A stretch of 64,000 bases of DNA from Physcomitrium patens (GCF_000002425.4 NC_037265.1:8643238-8707237); one strand, 5' to 3'. Shown: positions 10,038-21,822, counted from the stretch's first letter. The notes: a model not told the origin generated them from the letters alone. A program made the numbers and translations.

Positions 10038-10577
10038 TGTCAAGGACAAGAACTCGATGAAAGCTAAAGAGTAAGTGAGACTTTTCTCAAAAAGAAATAG
10101 GACAAAATAGAAATATGTATATTAAGAAAGAAACTGGAATGGCTATTGCCAAAATACAAGAAAACTAGAGACCCTTGAAACTAGACTAGAAGCAAGAAAG
10201 GAGTTGACAAGAGTGAAGAGGGCTTCACTCTTGCCTTTATATATACTATCTAACTAGAAGCCACATGGCGATGTTCTATAAGACCTCCAATATATGTTGA
10301 CTTTCTAGGCCACATGCCTTTGCTTGCAAGGCAAGTTTTCTATGGATGGACCACGTAGTTAGCTTGTTCTTTAAGCTTCCAACATGTGTGGCACATGGCT
10401 AACTTGTTGACCAAGTTTCTAACCTAAAAGTCAACTATAGACTCCTATAAAGTCAAAGCAGCGTCTATGAAGCTTCTAAGAAGCTTCTCTAGAAGATATT
10501 ACACAATTAACCTACTTTTATCTACTTTTACATACTTTTATCTATTCATATAGATAATTATATGTATGTCCGTGACA
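10038..10577 (-). repeat. 5' LTR of element B
   Basis: 540 bp, nearly identical to 4229-4768. Flanked on the right by the second ATACC duplication (10578-10582). Confidence 0.95.
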
Positions 10578-10582
10578 ATACC

Positions 10583-10759
10583 CAGATGTAAAGGTACCAT
10601 AAAACAATCTGAAGGTTGAGCTGAGAGAAAGGGACCTTGATTAATTTTGGATGTTGAGATGTCCAGCCGCACGGTCCCTATTGTAGCTCGGCGTCCTTGT
10701 TTTCCTGCATGCTTGTACTCCTGAGTCTTGTTGTTTGAGGCTTCTGTTTCTTCCAACAA
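10583..10759 (-). pseudogene. pol: Start of element A pol (protease N-terminus)
   Basis: The pol frame of element A before its interruption by B. It contains [11 protein letters not shown] and FLSAQPSDCFMV and corresponds to the B residues just ahead of the protease active site. It overlaps the gag end in another phase. The frame continues at 4228 on the other side of element B. Confidence 0.8.
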
Positions 10760-11727
10760 TCTACAGCTTTATGGCCCGCTTCTCCGCAATATAAACACAA
10801 GTTTTGTTCAAACCGTCGCTTCCTTTCCTCAGCTGTGAGGGGTTTGAAACGTACCGCATCAATTTGCATGGGTTCAGGATCTGTGAAGTGATTCTCTGGA
10901 CCTTTTGAAAATGTAGCAAATGCTCCATCATTTCTCCAGCCTGATCGTCTTTCTTGTCGTAATTCAAAGAGGCGGTTGTCACAAATAATTGCCTGAGATA
11001 TAAGTTCTTCTAAAGTATCCGCCTTAGGCATGGTGATCAATTAGTTCTTGACATCATCTCTCAGTCCATATCAAAATCGTGTCATGAACGCCTTATCATT
11101 CCAATCAAGTTCACATGTAAGCTGTTGAAATTCTGCAGCATAGATTGCAGCAGAACGTGATCCTTGTCATAGATTTTGTATCTTTCTTTCAGCCACTCTT
11201 TCTCGATCGCTATCTCCAAACGCAGCAGTAAGTCTCTCTATGAAAGCCTCTAGGGTGTACAATATTGGAGAATCCTTCTCCAATAGTGGAGCAAGCCAAG
11301 AGCGAGCATTTCCTTATAGAAGAGTACCTATGAAAGCAACCTGGGTAAATCCATTCGGATAACGAGAAGGATATAGGCGTAGGTAAAGCCGTACTTGTTG
11401 CACAAAACCTCGGAAGTTGGCTCTTGTTCCGTCAAACTTGTCTGGCATACTCGCTTTTGGTTCTTTCGTACTAATCCTTGAAGTATCTATAGGGGTCGTA
11501 TGTGACACATGTCTTGCTTCTCTCAGTCGAATAATCTCTTGTTGTAGGCTATGAATTTTACGTCTAGCTTCTTCGGTCACTAGATCAATTTGAGGTTCTT
11601 TACTTGGATTGCGAAGAAATGCAATCTCCTTTTGTACACTATTCATAAGAGCTTGAAGATCTGCAAGAGTTGCCACTCTATTGTCTACTTGTGGAGATGC
11701 ACTGTCTATGACCTGGTCTACTTCCAT
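10678..11727 (-). pseudogene. gag: Gag of element A with four stops
   Basis: Begins MEVDQVIDSASPQVDNRVAT, followed by a coiled-coil-like region (RRKIHSLQQEIIRLREARH). Then come the Gag core (MPDKFDGTRANFRGFVQQVR; SWLAPLLEKDSPILYTLEAF; YAAEFQQLTCELDWNDKAF) and a CCHC knuckle, [14 protein letters not shown]. Reading one frame through gives stops near 11314, 11171, 11076 and 11041, mostly explained by C-to-T or G-to-A. It is homologous in layout to B gag but clearly a different family. Confidence 0.85.
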
Positions 11728-11759
11728 ATTTAGAGAATAGATGGATTAAAATTTTGAGA

Positions 11760-12251
11760 GAAGAAGAAATTGCTAAGTCTCTTGGAGAAAATTGTAGCAC
11801 TACCTGTCACTAAAACCTACTCGGAGAAAAGAAAAAAAAAAAAAAACACTAAACGATTTCAGTTTTAGAAGAGGGTAATCTACAACTTCTAAAAATGCCT
11901 CAATGCTTTCGAGAAGAGGGGTAATCCGCACTCTATCAAGAAGGCAAAGCTTTGAAATCGATGTTAACAGTCTTTTCTATTAGCTATGCTAAACAAAAAG
12001 AAGGAATTAATATCAATCCAAGAGAGGGTAATCCGCAACCCTTAGAACGCTCAAGTATCTCCAAGGAAAGGGGTAGTCCACTCTCTGCCTCAAAGAACTA
12101 AGCTCTGATATTATGATTGAGAAAATATCAGTTTAGAGGAAGGTAATCTGCAACCCCTAAAGCGCTAGAACACCTTCAAGGAGAGGAGTAATCTGCTCTC
12201 AAACAAGAAGGATTCAGCTCTGATATTAAGATAAAGGCAGTCTCGACAAAT
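11760..12251 (-). repeat. Leader of element A with three tandem units ending in primer-site-like motifs
   Basis: Three related blocks follow each other. Each holds GAGGGTAATC and GGGGTAATCC-like blocks and ends (on the plus strand) in AGCTCTGATATT or a decayed form of it: 12216-12227, 12101-12112 and roughly 11947-11958. Spacing is about 115 and 154 bases. Element B has a single unit. Reading on the minus strand, each motif is AATATCAGAGCT, which resembles an initiator-Met primer site; the first one lies about 24 bases inside the LTR. An A-run (11826-11845) interrupts the last unit. Confidence 0.65.
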
Positions 12252-12703
12252 TGTCACGGACCAAAAATACAAACAAGAAATCTAAACAAGAAGTTCAAGA
12301 AGAAATGACAAGAACTAGATTATCAGATGAGTACAAGAGCGACGCCAAGAGAATTGAGCTAGAGCTTTAAGAGATGCATTGTCGAGACTGAAGAACTCTT
12401 CAGCCTCGACTCCTATATATACTACTGGCCTATGGTTCTAAAGAAGCGCATCAAGAAGCTTCCCAAGAACTATGAAGCTTCTCGAGAAACTACCCAAGAG
12501 CTAGGAAGCTTCTCAAGTAACTTCCTAGAATCTACTAGAATATTCTAAGAATCTTCTAGAGCATTCTAAAGGAATCTTTAGGGAATCTTTGAAGAATATT
12601 CCAAGAGAATATTCAAGGAATCTTCTGGAAGTTTCTAGAGACTTCTTTCTAGAAGGTTCTAGAAACTTGTCTCTAGAAAGGTCTAAGGACTATGTCCCTA
12701 ACA
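12252..12703 (-). repeat. 5' LTR of element A
   Basis: 452 bp with TG/CA ends (TGTCACGG on the plus strand at 12252, CTAACA ending at 12703). Its last 301 bases match window positions 1-301. Immediately after, at 12704, the gag of element C continues. Confidence 0.9.
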
Positions 12704-13265
12704 TATCGTAGTTTTGATCTTTTTTTGAACAACAAGATCTAATATTGGATAATTTGGAGGCTTTTTTTAGTAGAGTTTTAAACCATGTATGGAGAACATG
12801 ATGCAACTCGTATTGCAACCAATAAGATCCATATTTTATGAGAAGGCAATCAATCTGTAACATTATATGCTTCACAATTTTAATAACTTGCAACCAATAT
12901 TAAGTGGTATAATGTTGCACTTATCAGCCAATTTTTCTATAGATTATAATATGTAGTAAAGAAATTGATGTTCAACTTGTTTGATCCTCAAACATTGAGT
13001 CAAGTAATTAACTTTGCTATGAAGTGTGACAATCAACTTTTTGAATTTTGATATGAATTAGACAAGTGGGCCTCAATGTTATTATAATTCAATGGCAACA
13101 TCAACGCCTCCTCTATACATACATTTAGAAGTAGGGGATATACAAATTGATATGATACATTTTAAACCTCTTATTAAGTAAGAAAAGACTCATCGCCATC
13201 AAGAAGGATTATACTTATATTGTCGAGAATCTAAGCACAGTGTTCAACATTATCCAAAGAAGTGA
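12704..13265 (+). pseudogene. gag: Gag remnant of element C
   Basis: Starts in the middle of gag at the site where A inserted. The zinc-knuckle region is visible near 13215-13260 as CRESKHSVQHYPK, with cysteines lost. Several stops are present. It aligns to D gag 22400-23042. Confidence 0.8.
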
Positions 13266-16200
13266 TGCAATTACAAAATGAGGAGTACAAATATCAAAGA
13301 AGAAAATATATCAGAAAACAAGTTTATCCAGCTACAATAGAGACTGTGCAGTTGGAACCTTGTACAATACCTAATAAAGGTCCTATTGACTCTTTAAAAT
13401 GCTCTTCTTATTTTATATTAAATATTATTTTAGAATCTATATATTACAAAGCCTTTGTCTTGTTAGATTCAAGAACCTTAGCATATTTTTTAGATGAAGA
13501 ATTTGCTAAAAGACTTAACATATCTTTAGTAAGAAAAACTAAACATGTTCATGTAGGAGTCATAGATGATCGCCCGTTGTCTTTTAGAGATGTTACTCAA
13601 GAAACCCTTTTCATAGAAGTAATAACTAATGATTATAATAGCTTTGTAGTATTTAATATTATTAGATCTCCTTCTAATCCAATCATTTTAGATTTATCAT
13701 AGTTAAAAAAATACGATCCTTGAATAGAATGGATTTCTCATATTTTTAATTTTTTTAAAAGTATAATTAAGAGTATAGTTAATCAAGTAGAAAATTACAA
13801 GTCTAATACAATTAAACCTATATTTGTAGGTGCAAGAGCTTTCTTGCATGTTGCAAAAGAAGGATCATCTTATGTTGTTTATACCACATCTATTTCTAAT
13901 GGTACAAAGACTTCAAGTAGTATTCCAAGCCAATATCACGATTTCTAAGTTATATTTGAAAAAACAAATGTGAATATTCTTCCACAATATCATCTTTATG
14001 ATTGTTCAATTGACCTTTAAGAAGGAGTAAAACCACTATTTGGACCAATCTACAATTTATGACAAAATGAGTTGGCAGAAATCAAAGAATATATTGAAGA
14101 GAATCTACCTAAAAACTTCAAATCCCATTTCAAATCTCCAGAGAGAGCTCTAATTCTATTTGTGAAGAAAAAAGATGAATCATTACAAATGTATATTAAT
14201 TATCGAGGACTCAACAAGATCACCATCAAAAACAAATATCTCTTATTTTTAATATCTAAACTTCTTAATCAATTGTATCAAGCTAAGATCTATACAAAAA
14301 TAGATCTACGAAGAGCATATAATTTGGTACACATTAAAGAAAGAGATGAATAGAAGACTGTATTTCAAACTAGGTATGGACATTTTGAATATAATGTCAT
14401 GCCTTTTGGACTTATAAATCCACTTGCAGCTTTTTAACATCTTATGAATGATATTTTTTGAGAGTTTTTGGAAGATTTTATTATTTGTTATCTAGACAAC
14501 GTCTTGATCTACTCTAAGAATATAGAAGAATATGGACTTCATGTTTATTATGTGTAACAAAAATTAAGAGATGTGGAACTCTATGCCAAGATAAAAAAAA
14601 GTATATATTCTATATTACTTAAGTTGATTTTTTAGGTTACATTATTTCAAAAGATGGATTTATGATGGATACTAAGACAGTTCAAACAATTATAGATTGG
14701 AAGATCTCAAAAATAATCCAAGATGTCCAATATTTTTTGAGATTTACTAATTATTATTGGATCTTCATCAAAGAATTTTCTCAAATTATAGCTCTAGTTA
14801 CACGTTTGACTTATAAAGACAAACTTCAATGGAATCAAGAAGTAGAAGCAACATTTAGAGTTTTAAAGACAACCTTTATTTTTGTACGAATCTTATATCA
14901 TGTTGAATTTTTTAAGGTATTTTTTTTATAGAAATAGATGCATTAGACTTTGCTTTGAGTGTCGTATTATCACAAATAGGAATAGATGATAAACTTCACC
15001 TAGTAGCTTTTTATTCCAAGAAATTTTTAGTAGCCGAGATTAACTATAAGATCTATAATAAAGAACTTCTTATAATTATGAATTCTTTCTAAGAATGGTA
15101 TCATTATCTAGAAGATGCTTCTAGTCTAATCACATTATATATAGATCACAAGAATCTCGAGTATTTCATGTCAGCTTGTATTTTGAATTGTTGCTTAGCT
15201 TGTTGGAGTATGTCTTTGTCAAGATTTGAGTTTAATATCACTTATTGGCCAGAAAAATAACAAGATTTATTTAATGCTCTTTTCAGATGTTCTTATCTTG
15301 CACCTAAAGAAGCAGATGTAACTTTTAATTAATAAAAGATAATTTTATTGAAGCCAAAGTAATTTCATCTTCAAGTAGTGAAATCAACATTGATTGTTGA
15401 TTCAGCTTTTTTCAAACAAATTCAATCAAGTATGCCCTCTGATTGTCTTATTCATGATATAAAGAATACTTCTTCTAAGTCTCGTGATACTTCTAAGTTT
15501 GAGTTCAAAAACAACCTATTTTATTTTGAAGGACACCTATATGTATTAGAATGAGAAGTATATTTACGTATTTTTCAAGCACATCATGACTTTGCAGTAG
15601 TAAGATATTTTGGATACAACAAGAATCTAGAACTAATATCTAGAGATTTTTGATGGCTGCAAATATGAAAAGCTGGAAAAGACTTTGTTTAATCATGTGA
15701 CATTTTTTTAAGGTCAAAAACTCTTTAGTATTGACCTTATGGACTTCTTCAACTATTATTTATTCTAGAACAACTATAGTCTTCTATTTCTATGGATTTT
15801 ATTATAGATCTTTTAATCTTAGGATCGTGTGATTCTATATTTGTGATAGTAGATTATTTTATTAAAATGGCATATTTTATATCATACACAAAATCTATTA
15901 TAGGTGAAGAAATTACCAAGCTTTTCTTTGACAATATCTATCAATATCATAGATTGCCAAAAGATATTACATCAAATAGAAACACTCAATTTGTATCAAG
16001 ATTTTGGAGAACTCTTTTTAAGATTTTAAAGGTTGACATAAAGCTTTCTTTGGCCTTTCATCTTCAAATTGATGGACAAACAAAGTACATAAATTAAGTT
16101 TTAGAGTAATACTTGAGATGTACCATCAATTATCAACAAGACAATTGGAGAACACTCTTGCTATTTGTAGAGTTTACTTATAATAATATGATGTATTCAT

Positions 16201-16836
16201 CTACACAACAAACAACTTTCTTTGCCAATTATGGTTACTATCCACAATTTGATATTTTTAACTTTTTAAAAGTTGATAATCTTGAGGCATAAGATTTTGC
16301 AAATCGTTTGTCAAAGCTATATGCAACAATAAAGGTACAATTAAAAAAAGCTCAAGAATGACAAAAGATCAACGTGGATGCCTATCAAAAAGAACAACCA
16401 CAATTCAATGTAGGTGACAAGGTATGGTTGCTTCATCGTAATATCAAGACTACTTGTCCTTGTGATAAGTTGGACTATTGCAGGCTTGGACCTTTTTCTA
16501 TTTGTAGACAAATCAATCCAATTGTTTATTGATTACATCTATTGGAGGCAATGAAAATCCATCATGTCTTCTACAAATCTTTTTTTGAATTATATAAGAC
16601 TATGAAGATACCAAGAAGAAGACAAGCTCCACCTCCTCCTATAGAGGTGGAAAATAATGAAGAGTTCAAAGTAGAAGAAGTTCTAGACTCAAGGAAACAC
16701 CAAAATAAATTAGAATATTTTATCCATTGATGTGGATATGATATTTGTAAATGCATATGGGATCCAATAAAGAATCTTACAAATGTGGCAAAGGCGGTGG
16801 AATCTTTCATCGACGACGTCCTTCTAAATTAAGATG
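13262..16836 (+). pseudogene. pol: Pol remnant of element C
   Basis: All domains can be followed with many stops: protease-like LLDSRTLAYFLDEEFAKR near 13460-13510 (DSG changed to DSR); RT fingers [16 protein letters not shown] near 14140-14200; RT box changed to YLDNVLIYSK near 14490-14520; RNase H near 14930-15240; integrase core FIIDLLILGSCDSIFVIVDY near 15795-15855 and NTQFVSRFWRTLFKI near 15980-16020; and a chromodomain remnant at 16650-16790. It is non-functional. Confidence 0.85.
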
Positions 16837-16950
16837 AAAAATAATAAGTCTTTTATTATAAAAGAAACAAGGTCTAGGAAAGATTACATTCTACCTTCTA
16901 TCTTTTTTTGTAGCTTCTGTGTATTTGTGATGCTAAGGAGATGGAGAACC

Positions 16951-17363
16951 ATTTCCATCATCCATCTCCATTCATTCATATGGATGTCCTAGCTACCTTT
17001 TTTGCTAGTCAACCCCTCTTTAATTCTTTTCTTTATAAGATTTACACAATATATGTCCTAAATACCATATAAAAGAAAAAAAATAAGACTTTAAGGGTCA
17101 CCAATATCTAACAAAGGTGATTCTAAATATTTAAAGATTATTATTAATAAGATCAACTTCAAAGTCACTACCAAAAGAAAATAAAGTTATATAAATTCTA
17201 ACAGAAGCTCTTTTAAACTATCTATTATTGAGGTAGTAATCTATCCACATCCTATCATCAATAAAAATATAGTAATATAGCTTTTACAATGTTATTTAGT
17301 ATATTATGTATTAAATATATAAACACATTATTTTCATATAGTAGTCAAACTACAACACAACAA
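16951..17363 (-). repeat. R1: truncated R-family LTR segment inside element C ORF3
   Basis: Minus-strand match to the first roughly 410 bases of the R family (compare 42238 onward and 54093 onward). It starts at ACAACACAACA near 17363 and stops abruptly after the first ATG codons of ORF3 of C (ATGGAGAACC at 16941). About 160 bases of ORF3 are missing at this spot, so it replaced sequence rather than simply being inserted. Confidence 0.7.
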
Positions 17364-17625
17364 TGTGTTTGATATCATGACTTTGGAAGAGACTCTCAAT
17401 ATTTGGTAATTTTATTAGAGGTAGGAAGAACTCTTGATGGTATTTTAAATATTTTAATTGAAAGAAGTTACAAAGGCCACAAAAACGATCAAATAACAAA
17501 GTGGTCTTTTCACCTTTGTATAGGATAGTATTAATGGCTTAGAGAGCATATCAATTATCTTCAAAGAAAATAAAGATTAAAATATGTAGTAAATATAATT
17601 CATTGCATCTTAGATTTTCTCAATA
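17364..17625 (+). pseudogene. ORF3 remnant of element C
   Basis: Aligns to the C-terminal two thirds of B ORF3: decayed forms of FDITTLEETLNIW, LEVGRTLDGILNILIE and the terminal FLNI block are seen. Multiple stops are present. The N-terminal part is replaced by R1, apart from its first codons at 16941-16950. Confidence 0.7.
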
Positions 17626-17671
17626 TATGAAGACTGCTCCTTATAGAACTTGTTCCTAGAAAGAAGAATAA

Positions 17672-18219
17672 TATCATGTACATATACATGTGAACCAATA
17701 ATTACCTATATGATTTAGATAAAAGTACGTAAAAGTAAATCAATTCCATAATATCTTCTATAAAAGCTTCATAGAAGCTTTATAGATGCTACTTTGACTT
17801 TATAGATGTCTTTAATTGATTGTTTAGGTTAGAAACATGGTCAATAAGTTGGCCATGTGCCACACGTGTTGATAGCTTGAAAAACAAGCTAACTATATGG
17901 CCCACATGTAGAAAACTTGTCTTGTAAGCTAAGGCATGAGTCTTGTAAAGTCAACACATATTAAAAGTCCTATAGAATATTACAATATAGCTCTTAGTTA
18001 GATAACATATATAGAAGCAAGAGTTAAGTCTTCTTCACTCTTGTCAATTCTTTTTTTGCTTTTAGTCTAGATTTAAGAGTCTCTTGTTTCTTTGTCTTTT
18101 GGAAATAGCCATTCTAGTTTCTTTTTAATATAAATACTATTTTATTACTATTTTATCACTTTTCTTTTAATACAAATTTTCTAGATTTATGCAACTTCTT
18201 CTAGTTCATGTCTTTGATA
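17672..18219 (+). repeat. 3' LTR of element C
   Basis: About 548 bp, homologous throughout to the B-type LTR. Ends are decayed (TATCATG... and ...TTTGATA in place of TG...CA). It contains the TATATATAG box and the AAGAGTTAAGTC tract seen in the other copies. Confidence 0.8.
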
Positions 18220-18415
18220 TCTTCTACTAATGTGGAATATCCTTCTTTTCCTCTCAATGGTATTTTCTAATTATTTCTTAATAATATGTAAAATTTTGTG
18301 TAAATTTCTATATTGCATCATTGTCAGGGTAGAAAGAGTTTGTCTCAAGAAAGCACTAGAGTCTTGGCTGCCACTATTTGCTCAATTAAGTCTTGAGATA
18401 AGAAAGATCAAGTTT
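18220..18415. other. Unassigned AT-rich spacer
   Basis: No ORF homology, LTR termini or RNA gene recognised. It may be target DNA of element C. A short stretch (AGAGTCTTGGCTGCCACTATTTGC) is less AT-rich than its surroundings but not recognised. Confidence 0.4.
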
Positions 18416-18417
18416 GT

Positions 18418-18469
<52 letters not shown>
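18416..18469. repeat. (TA)n microsatellite
   Basis: About 54 bases of nearly pure TA dinucleotides with two AA interruptions. Confidence 0.9.
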
Positions 18470-18471
<2 letters not shown>

Positions 18472-19130
18472 CTTTTAGATGCTATTATATCAAATACATA
18501 AGTCTTAAGTTCCCAAAATACCCAAAATATGATAAAACCTCTAAATCCTTAAATATCCTTATGGAATATTATTTCAAAACTTCAAAAACTTGTATCTTTC
18601 AATTGGATTGTTTAAACATACTCAAATTTTACTTAAAGTACTGATGTATTTCTAACAACTATTACAACAAATTTCAACTATAAATTCATTATGGATCTTA
18701 AGATATCACCAAAATCCTAATAATAGCTTCAAACCTTAGTTTTTATACACCTATGTGCAATTTTCTTCATATCTCACAAATTAAACATTCAAATGCCACA
18801 AAATTTATATATATAGCTTTTTAATATAATAATCTACCTATTCTAAAAAATTTCACTCAAAAATTTGTCCAAAAACTCAAGATATGGCTCCAACCATTGC
18901 TATGAATAAAATCACTTACTTACTACCTTTGATTTGGATGCGTTGACTTTGACTTTCTATATTTTTTTCATCCAAACTCCAAATTCATCAAATAATATAT
19001 AAAAATTGTAGTCAAAAAAGTTCTTTCTCCAATCCTTGTTGCTGATCCTTTGTTTCTTTGTGTTAATATTTGTTATGCTTCAAAGAGGTATAAAACTTCA
19101 GACTATAGGTCATGCTCCATAATTTTTAAA
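18470..19130 (-). repeat. R-like diverged segment of fragment F
   Basis: Read on the minus strand, AGCATAACAAATATTAACAC and the following 150 bases align loosely with R4 (AGCATAACGAACGCGAACGG near 42875). The match is weak and AT-rich. It may be part of an LTR or an internal spacer of fragment F. Confidence 0.4.
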
Positions 19131-19139
19131 ATCTATAGC

Positions 19140-19800
19140 ATCGACCTTCTCTGCAATCCTAATTGTCTCCTCAAATATTTGTAGATCCCTTAATTCTATC
19201 TTTCTATGAATTATAGATTTTAATCCTTGCATAAATTGATCTATCATCTCCACCTCTGAAATATTGTCAATTTTACACTGAAATAGATTGAATGAGATTA
19301 GTCAATTAATTGTGTGTTGTCTTTTTTACATTGATGGACCAAAATTGATTCTTAAACTCGGTTTCAAACTCCTCTCAGTCACAAAATCCACCTTGAATTC
19401 CATAGCTTTGAACTCAATGTCACTACCAAATAGATGCCGGACTTCTCAAATAGCTAGCGACATACATAATTCTTTTGGTGGTATTTGTCTTAGATACTTA
19501 GAGATATTATTGCATGCTTAAGAGCCATTGGTATATATCTTCTTATCTTCAAGTAGTAAAATATGTATTAGACTTACTTAATTTCAATCTAACAACTATT
19601 GACTACCTTATCCTAGAAGCTTCCATTTGTCCTTGCAAAGTAGCTATCAAGCTTAGGAGATATCATATTTGATTCTCTATCTCGGATTGCTTTGCCATAT
19701 CTTCCGTGTTATAATTTTCTTACTGAACTCTATTTTTATAATGCCTTCTCTCCTTTCAGCTCACTTCTTAAAAGTAGTTTGTGGTAGCCCCCAAAAAATA
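19140..19800 (-). pseudogene. gag: Gag remnant of an unclassified gypsy element (F)
   Basis: The minus strand carries a decayed Ty3-type Gag. The N-terminus is near 19700 (MAKQSEIENQI..., SLIATLQGQMEA, coiled-coil-like). A typical Gag helix region lies near 19150-19280: MIDQFMQGLKSIIHRKIELR and IFEETIRIAEKVDAID. Stops are frequent. No pol is seen next to it, so this is a fragment or a non-autonomous element. Confidence 0.55.
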
Positions 19801-19879
19801 CTTGATGTAATAATAATAATTAACTTCCAACTAAATGATGGCTATTAGTATACTACCAAAGAACAGACTAATATTTATT

Positions 19880-20205
19880 CTAATAATAAAAAAAAAAACT
19901 AGATTATTTTTAAGATCTAAGAAAAAAAGATTGAAACCATATCTGACCAAATACTCAAATGGCATTGACAAGTCTTATTTATACTTTGTCCAACCATCCT
20001 AGAACTTTCTAAAATGTTCTTAATGGTGGATCCTATCTAAATAATTGTCTTAAGTCTATTATAAAATGTTCTATGGTCGATCCTATAAAGACCACCAATC
20101 TAACTCCAATTCTAGAAAATTCTAGAAACTTTGCAAACATGGTTTCAACTACCTATTTTTATATATCAATAATACAAATATCTTATCTATATCTTGTTAT
20201 ACTCT
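19880..20205 (-). repeat. Possible LTR of fragment F
   Basis: Region upstream of the F gag start on the minus strand. It has TTCTAGAAAATTCTAGAA palindromic blocks and ends against ORF3 of element E at about 20205. No second copy is in the window, so the LTR assignment rests on position only. Confidence 0.35.
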
Positions 20206-20540
20206 TAGCTATTGATAATATCTCATTCTAAAATAAAAAGACCATCCTATTATTTGATCATTGTTGAGACTTTTGTAACTTCCTTCAAATAAAATATTTG
20301 TAATACCATCAAGAGTTGTTCCTACTTCCAATAAAATTATCAAACATTGAAACTATCTTCCTAGGTTGTGATATCAAACGCATTGTATCTTGCCATCTAT
20401 TTGAGGAAGAATATGTTGCTTTTAAATGTCTTTATTTTTATTTCATCAACTTAAAGGCTATAATAATTATAATTTCTTATTCAATAAGTCAACAAATGAT
20501 GGTTCTTGAGTTGAATCTACTAATTATTGGTTCTCCATGT
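20206..20540 (-). pseudogene. ORF3 remnant of element E
   Basis: Base-level alignment to B ORF3 from about 4910 to 5232, including the ATCATTGTTGAGACTTTTGTAACTTCC block. The C-terminal end is cut at about 20206. Stops are present. Confidence 0.75.
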
Positions 20541-20659
20541 CTTTAAGACCATAATTATATAGAAACTACAAACTAGATTAAAAGATAAAATGTAATCTTT
20601 TTTAAATTATATTTCTTTTATAATAAAGATTTGTTATCTTTCAACTTAGTTTTTATGGA

Positions 20660-20907
20660 TATTATTGATGAAAAGCTTTGATTTTTTCTATTATATTTGT
20701 AAGATTTTTTACTAGCTTCCATGTGTATTTACTAATATCATATTTATGCCAATGAATAAGATATTTCAATCTAAGTCAGCACCACCTTGATTCTAAAACT
20801 TCTTCTAATTCAAATTCTTCATTATTATCTACTTCTATAGGAAGTAATGGTATTTGTCTTCTTCTTGAAAAATTTACTATCTTATATGCTTTCAAAAGAG
20901 ACACATT
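20660..20907 (-). pseudogene. pol: Integrase C-terminus and chromodomain remnant of element E
   Basis: Aligns with B 5350-5590: the chromodomain region with decayed EEFELEEVLESR-like coding and the QIPLLPIEVDN region. It is interrupted at about 20907 by solo LTR R2 and resumes at 27233. Confidence 0.75.
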
Positions 20908-21261
20908 ATCATATTGTGGTTTGGCTATCATGTAAAAATAATGGATTTACATATTTAATACATAATATACTAAACAACATCGTGAAAGCTATATTAATGT
21001 ATTTTTATTGGTTACAGGATGTGGATAGATTACTACCTCAAAAAGAGATAGTTTAAAAGGACTTCTATTGGAATTTATATAACTTTATTTTCTTTTGATA
21101 GTAACTTTGAAATTTATCTTATTAGTAGTAACCTTTAAATATTTAGATTCACCTTTTTTAGATATTAGTAACCCTTAAAGTCTTATTTTATTTCTTTTAT
21201 ATAGTATTTAGGACATATATTGTATAAATCTTATAAAAAAAAGAGTTGGAGAGGGATTTTG

Positions 21262-21822
21262 TATCACGGATATAATCATATAAGCTAGTAATTATATATA
21301 CAAATAGATAGAAGTAAGTAAAAGTACGTAAAAGTAAGTTAATTCTATAGTATTTATTATGGAAGCTTCTTAGAAGCTTCATAGATGCTGCTTTGACTTC
21401 ATAGGTATCTTTAATTGACTTTTTGGATTAGAAACGTGGTCAACAAGTTGGCCATGTGCCACACATGTTGTTAGCTTGAAGATCAAGCTAACTATGTGGC
21501 CCACATGTAGAAAAACTTACCTTGTAAGTCAAGGCATGTGTCCTACAAAGTCAACACATATTGGAGGTCTTATAGAACGTCGCCACGTAGCCCCTAGTTA
21601 GATAGTATATATAGAGACAAGAGTGAAGGCTTCTTCACTCTTGTCAACTCCTTTCTTGCTTCTAGTCTAATTTCAAGGGTCTCTAGTTTTCTTGTCTTTT
21701 GGCAATAGCCATTCCAGTTTCTCTTTCAATATATATACTTGTTTATATATATTTTTTTACCTCTCTTTGAGTGAAGGCTCACTTGTTTGAATTGTTTTCT
21801 CATCAAGTTCTTGTCCTTGACA
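21262..21822 (+). repeat. 5' LTR of element D
   Basis: 561 bp. The TATATATAG box near 21609 and the CTTCACTCTTGTCAACTCC tract near 21632 are shared with all B-family LTRs. The leader after it carries AATATCAGAGCT at 21844-21855, about 20 bases from the LTR edge. Confidence 0.92.

Larger units (their letters stand above)
4229..10577 (-). mobile_element. Element B: full-length young chromovirus (6349 bp)
   Basis: Bounded by 540-bp LTRs with TG/CA ends and a perfect 5-bp duplication ATACC. The LTRs differ at only about four positions, which indicates recent insertion. Order on the minus strand is LTR, leader, gag, pol, ORF3, polypurine tract, LTR. Gag and ORF3 are open, and pol is open up to one stop in the chromodomain. 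The YLDD motif of RT is changed to YLND, so this copy is probably not autonomous. It is the best reference for the decayed copies C, D and E. Confidence 0.96.
1..12703 (-). mobile_element. Element A: Ty3/gypsy chromovirus, split by element B
   Basis: A minus-strand LTR retrotransposon. Its 5' LTR is at 12252-12703. The leader, gag and start of pol lie at 10583-12251, the rest of pol and ORF3 at 302-4228, and the truncated 3' LTR at 1-301. The two halves are separated by element B, whose target duplication ATACC marks the break inside the protease. Order is gag, protease, RT, RNase H, integrase, chromodomain, ORF3. The element inserted into the gag of copy C, whose sequence resumes at 12704. 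Few nonsense codons are present, so it is fairly young but inactive. Confidence 0.9.
12704..18219 (+). mobile_element. Element C: old decayed B-family chromovirus (3' part)
   Basis: Plus-strand relative of B. Its 5' LTR and early gag lie on the far side of element A, before the window. Present are gag from the middle, all of pol, a damaged ORF3 and a 3' LTR. Dozens of stops are spread along it. Compared with B and D it is strongly AT-enriched, with many TGA/TAA/TAG codons where B has CGA, CAA or TGG. Confidence 0.88.
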
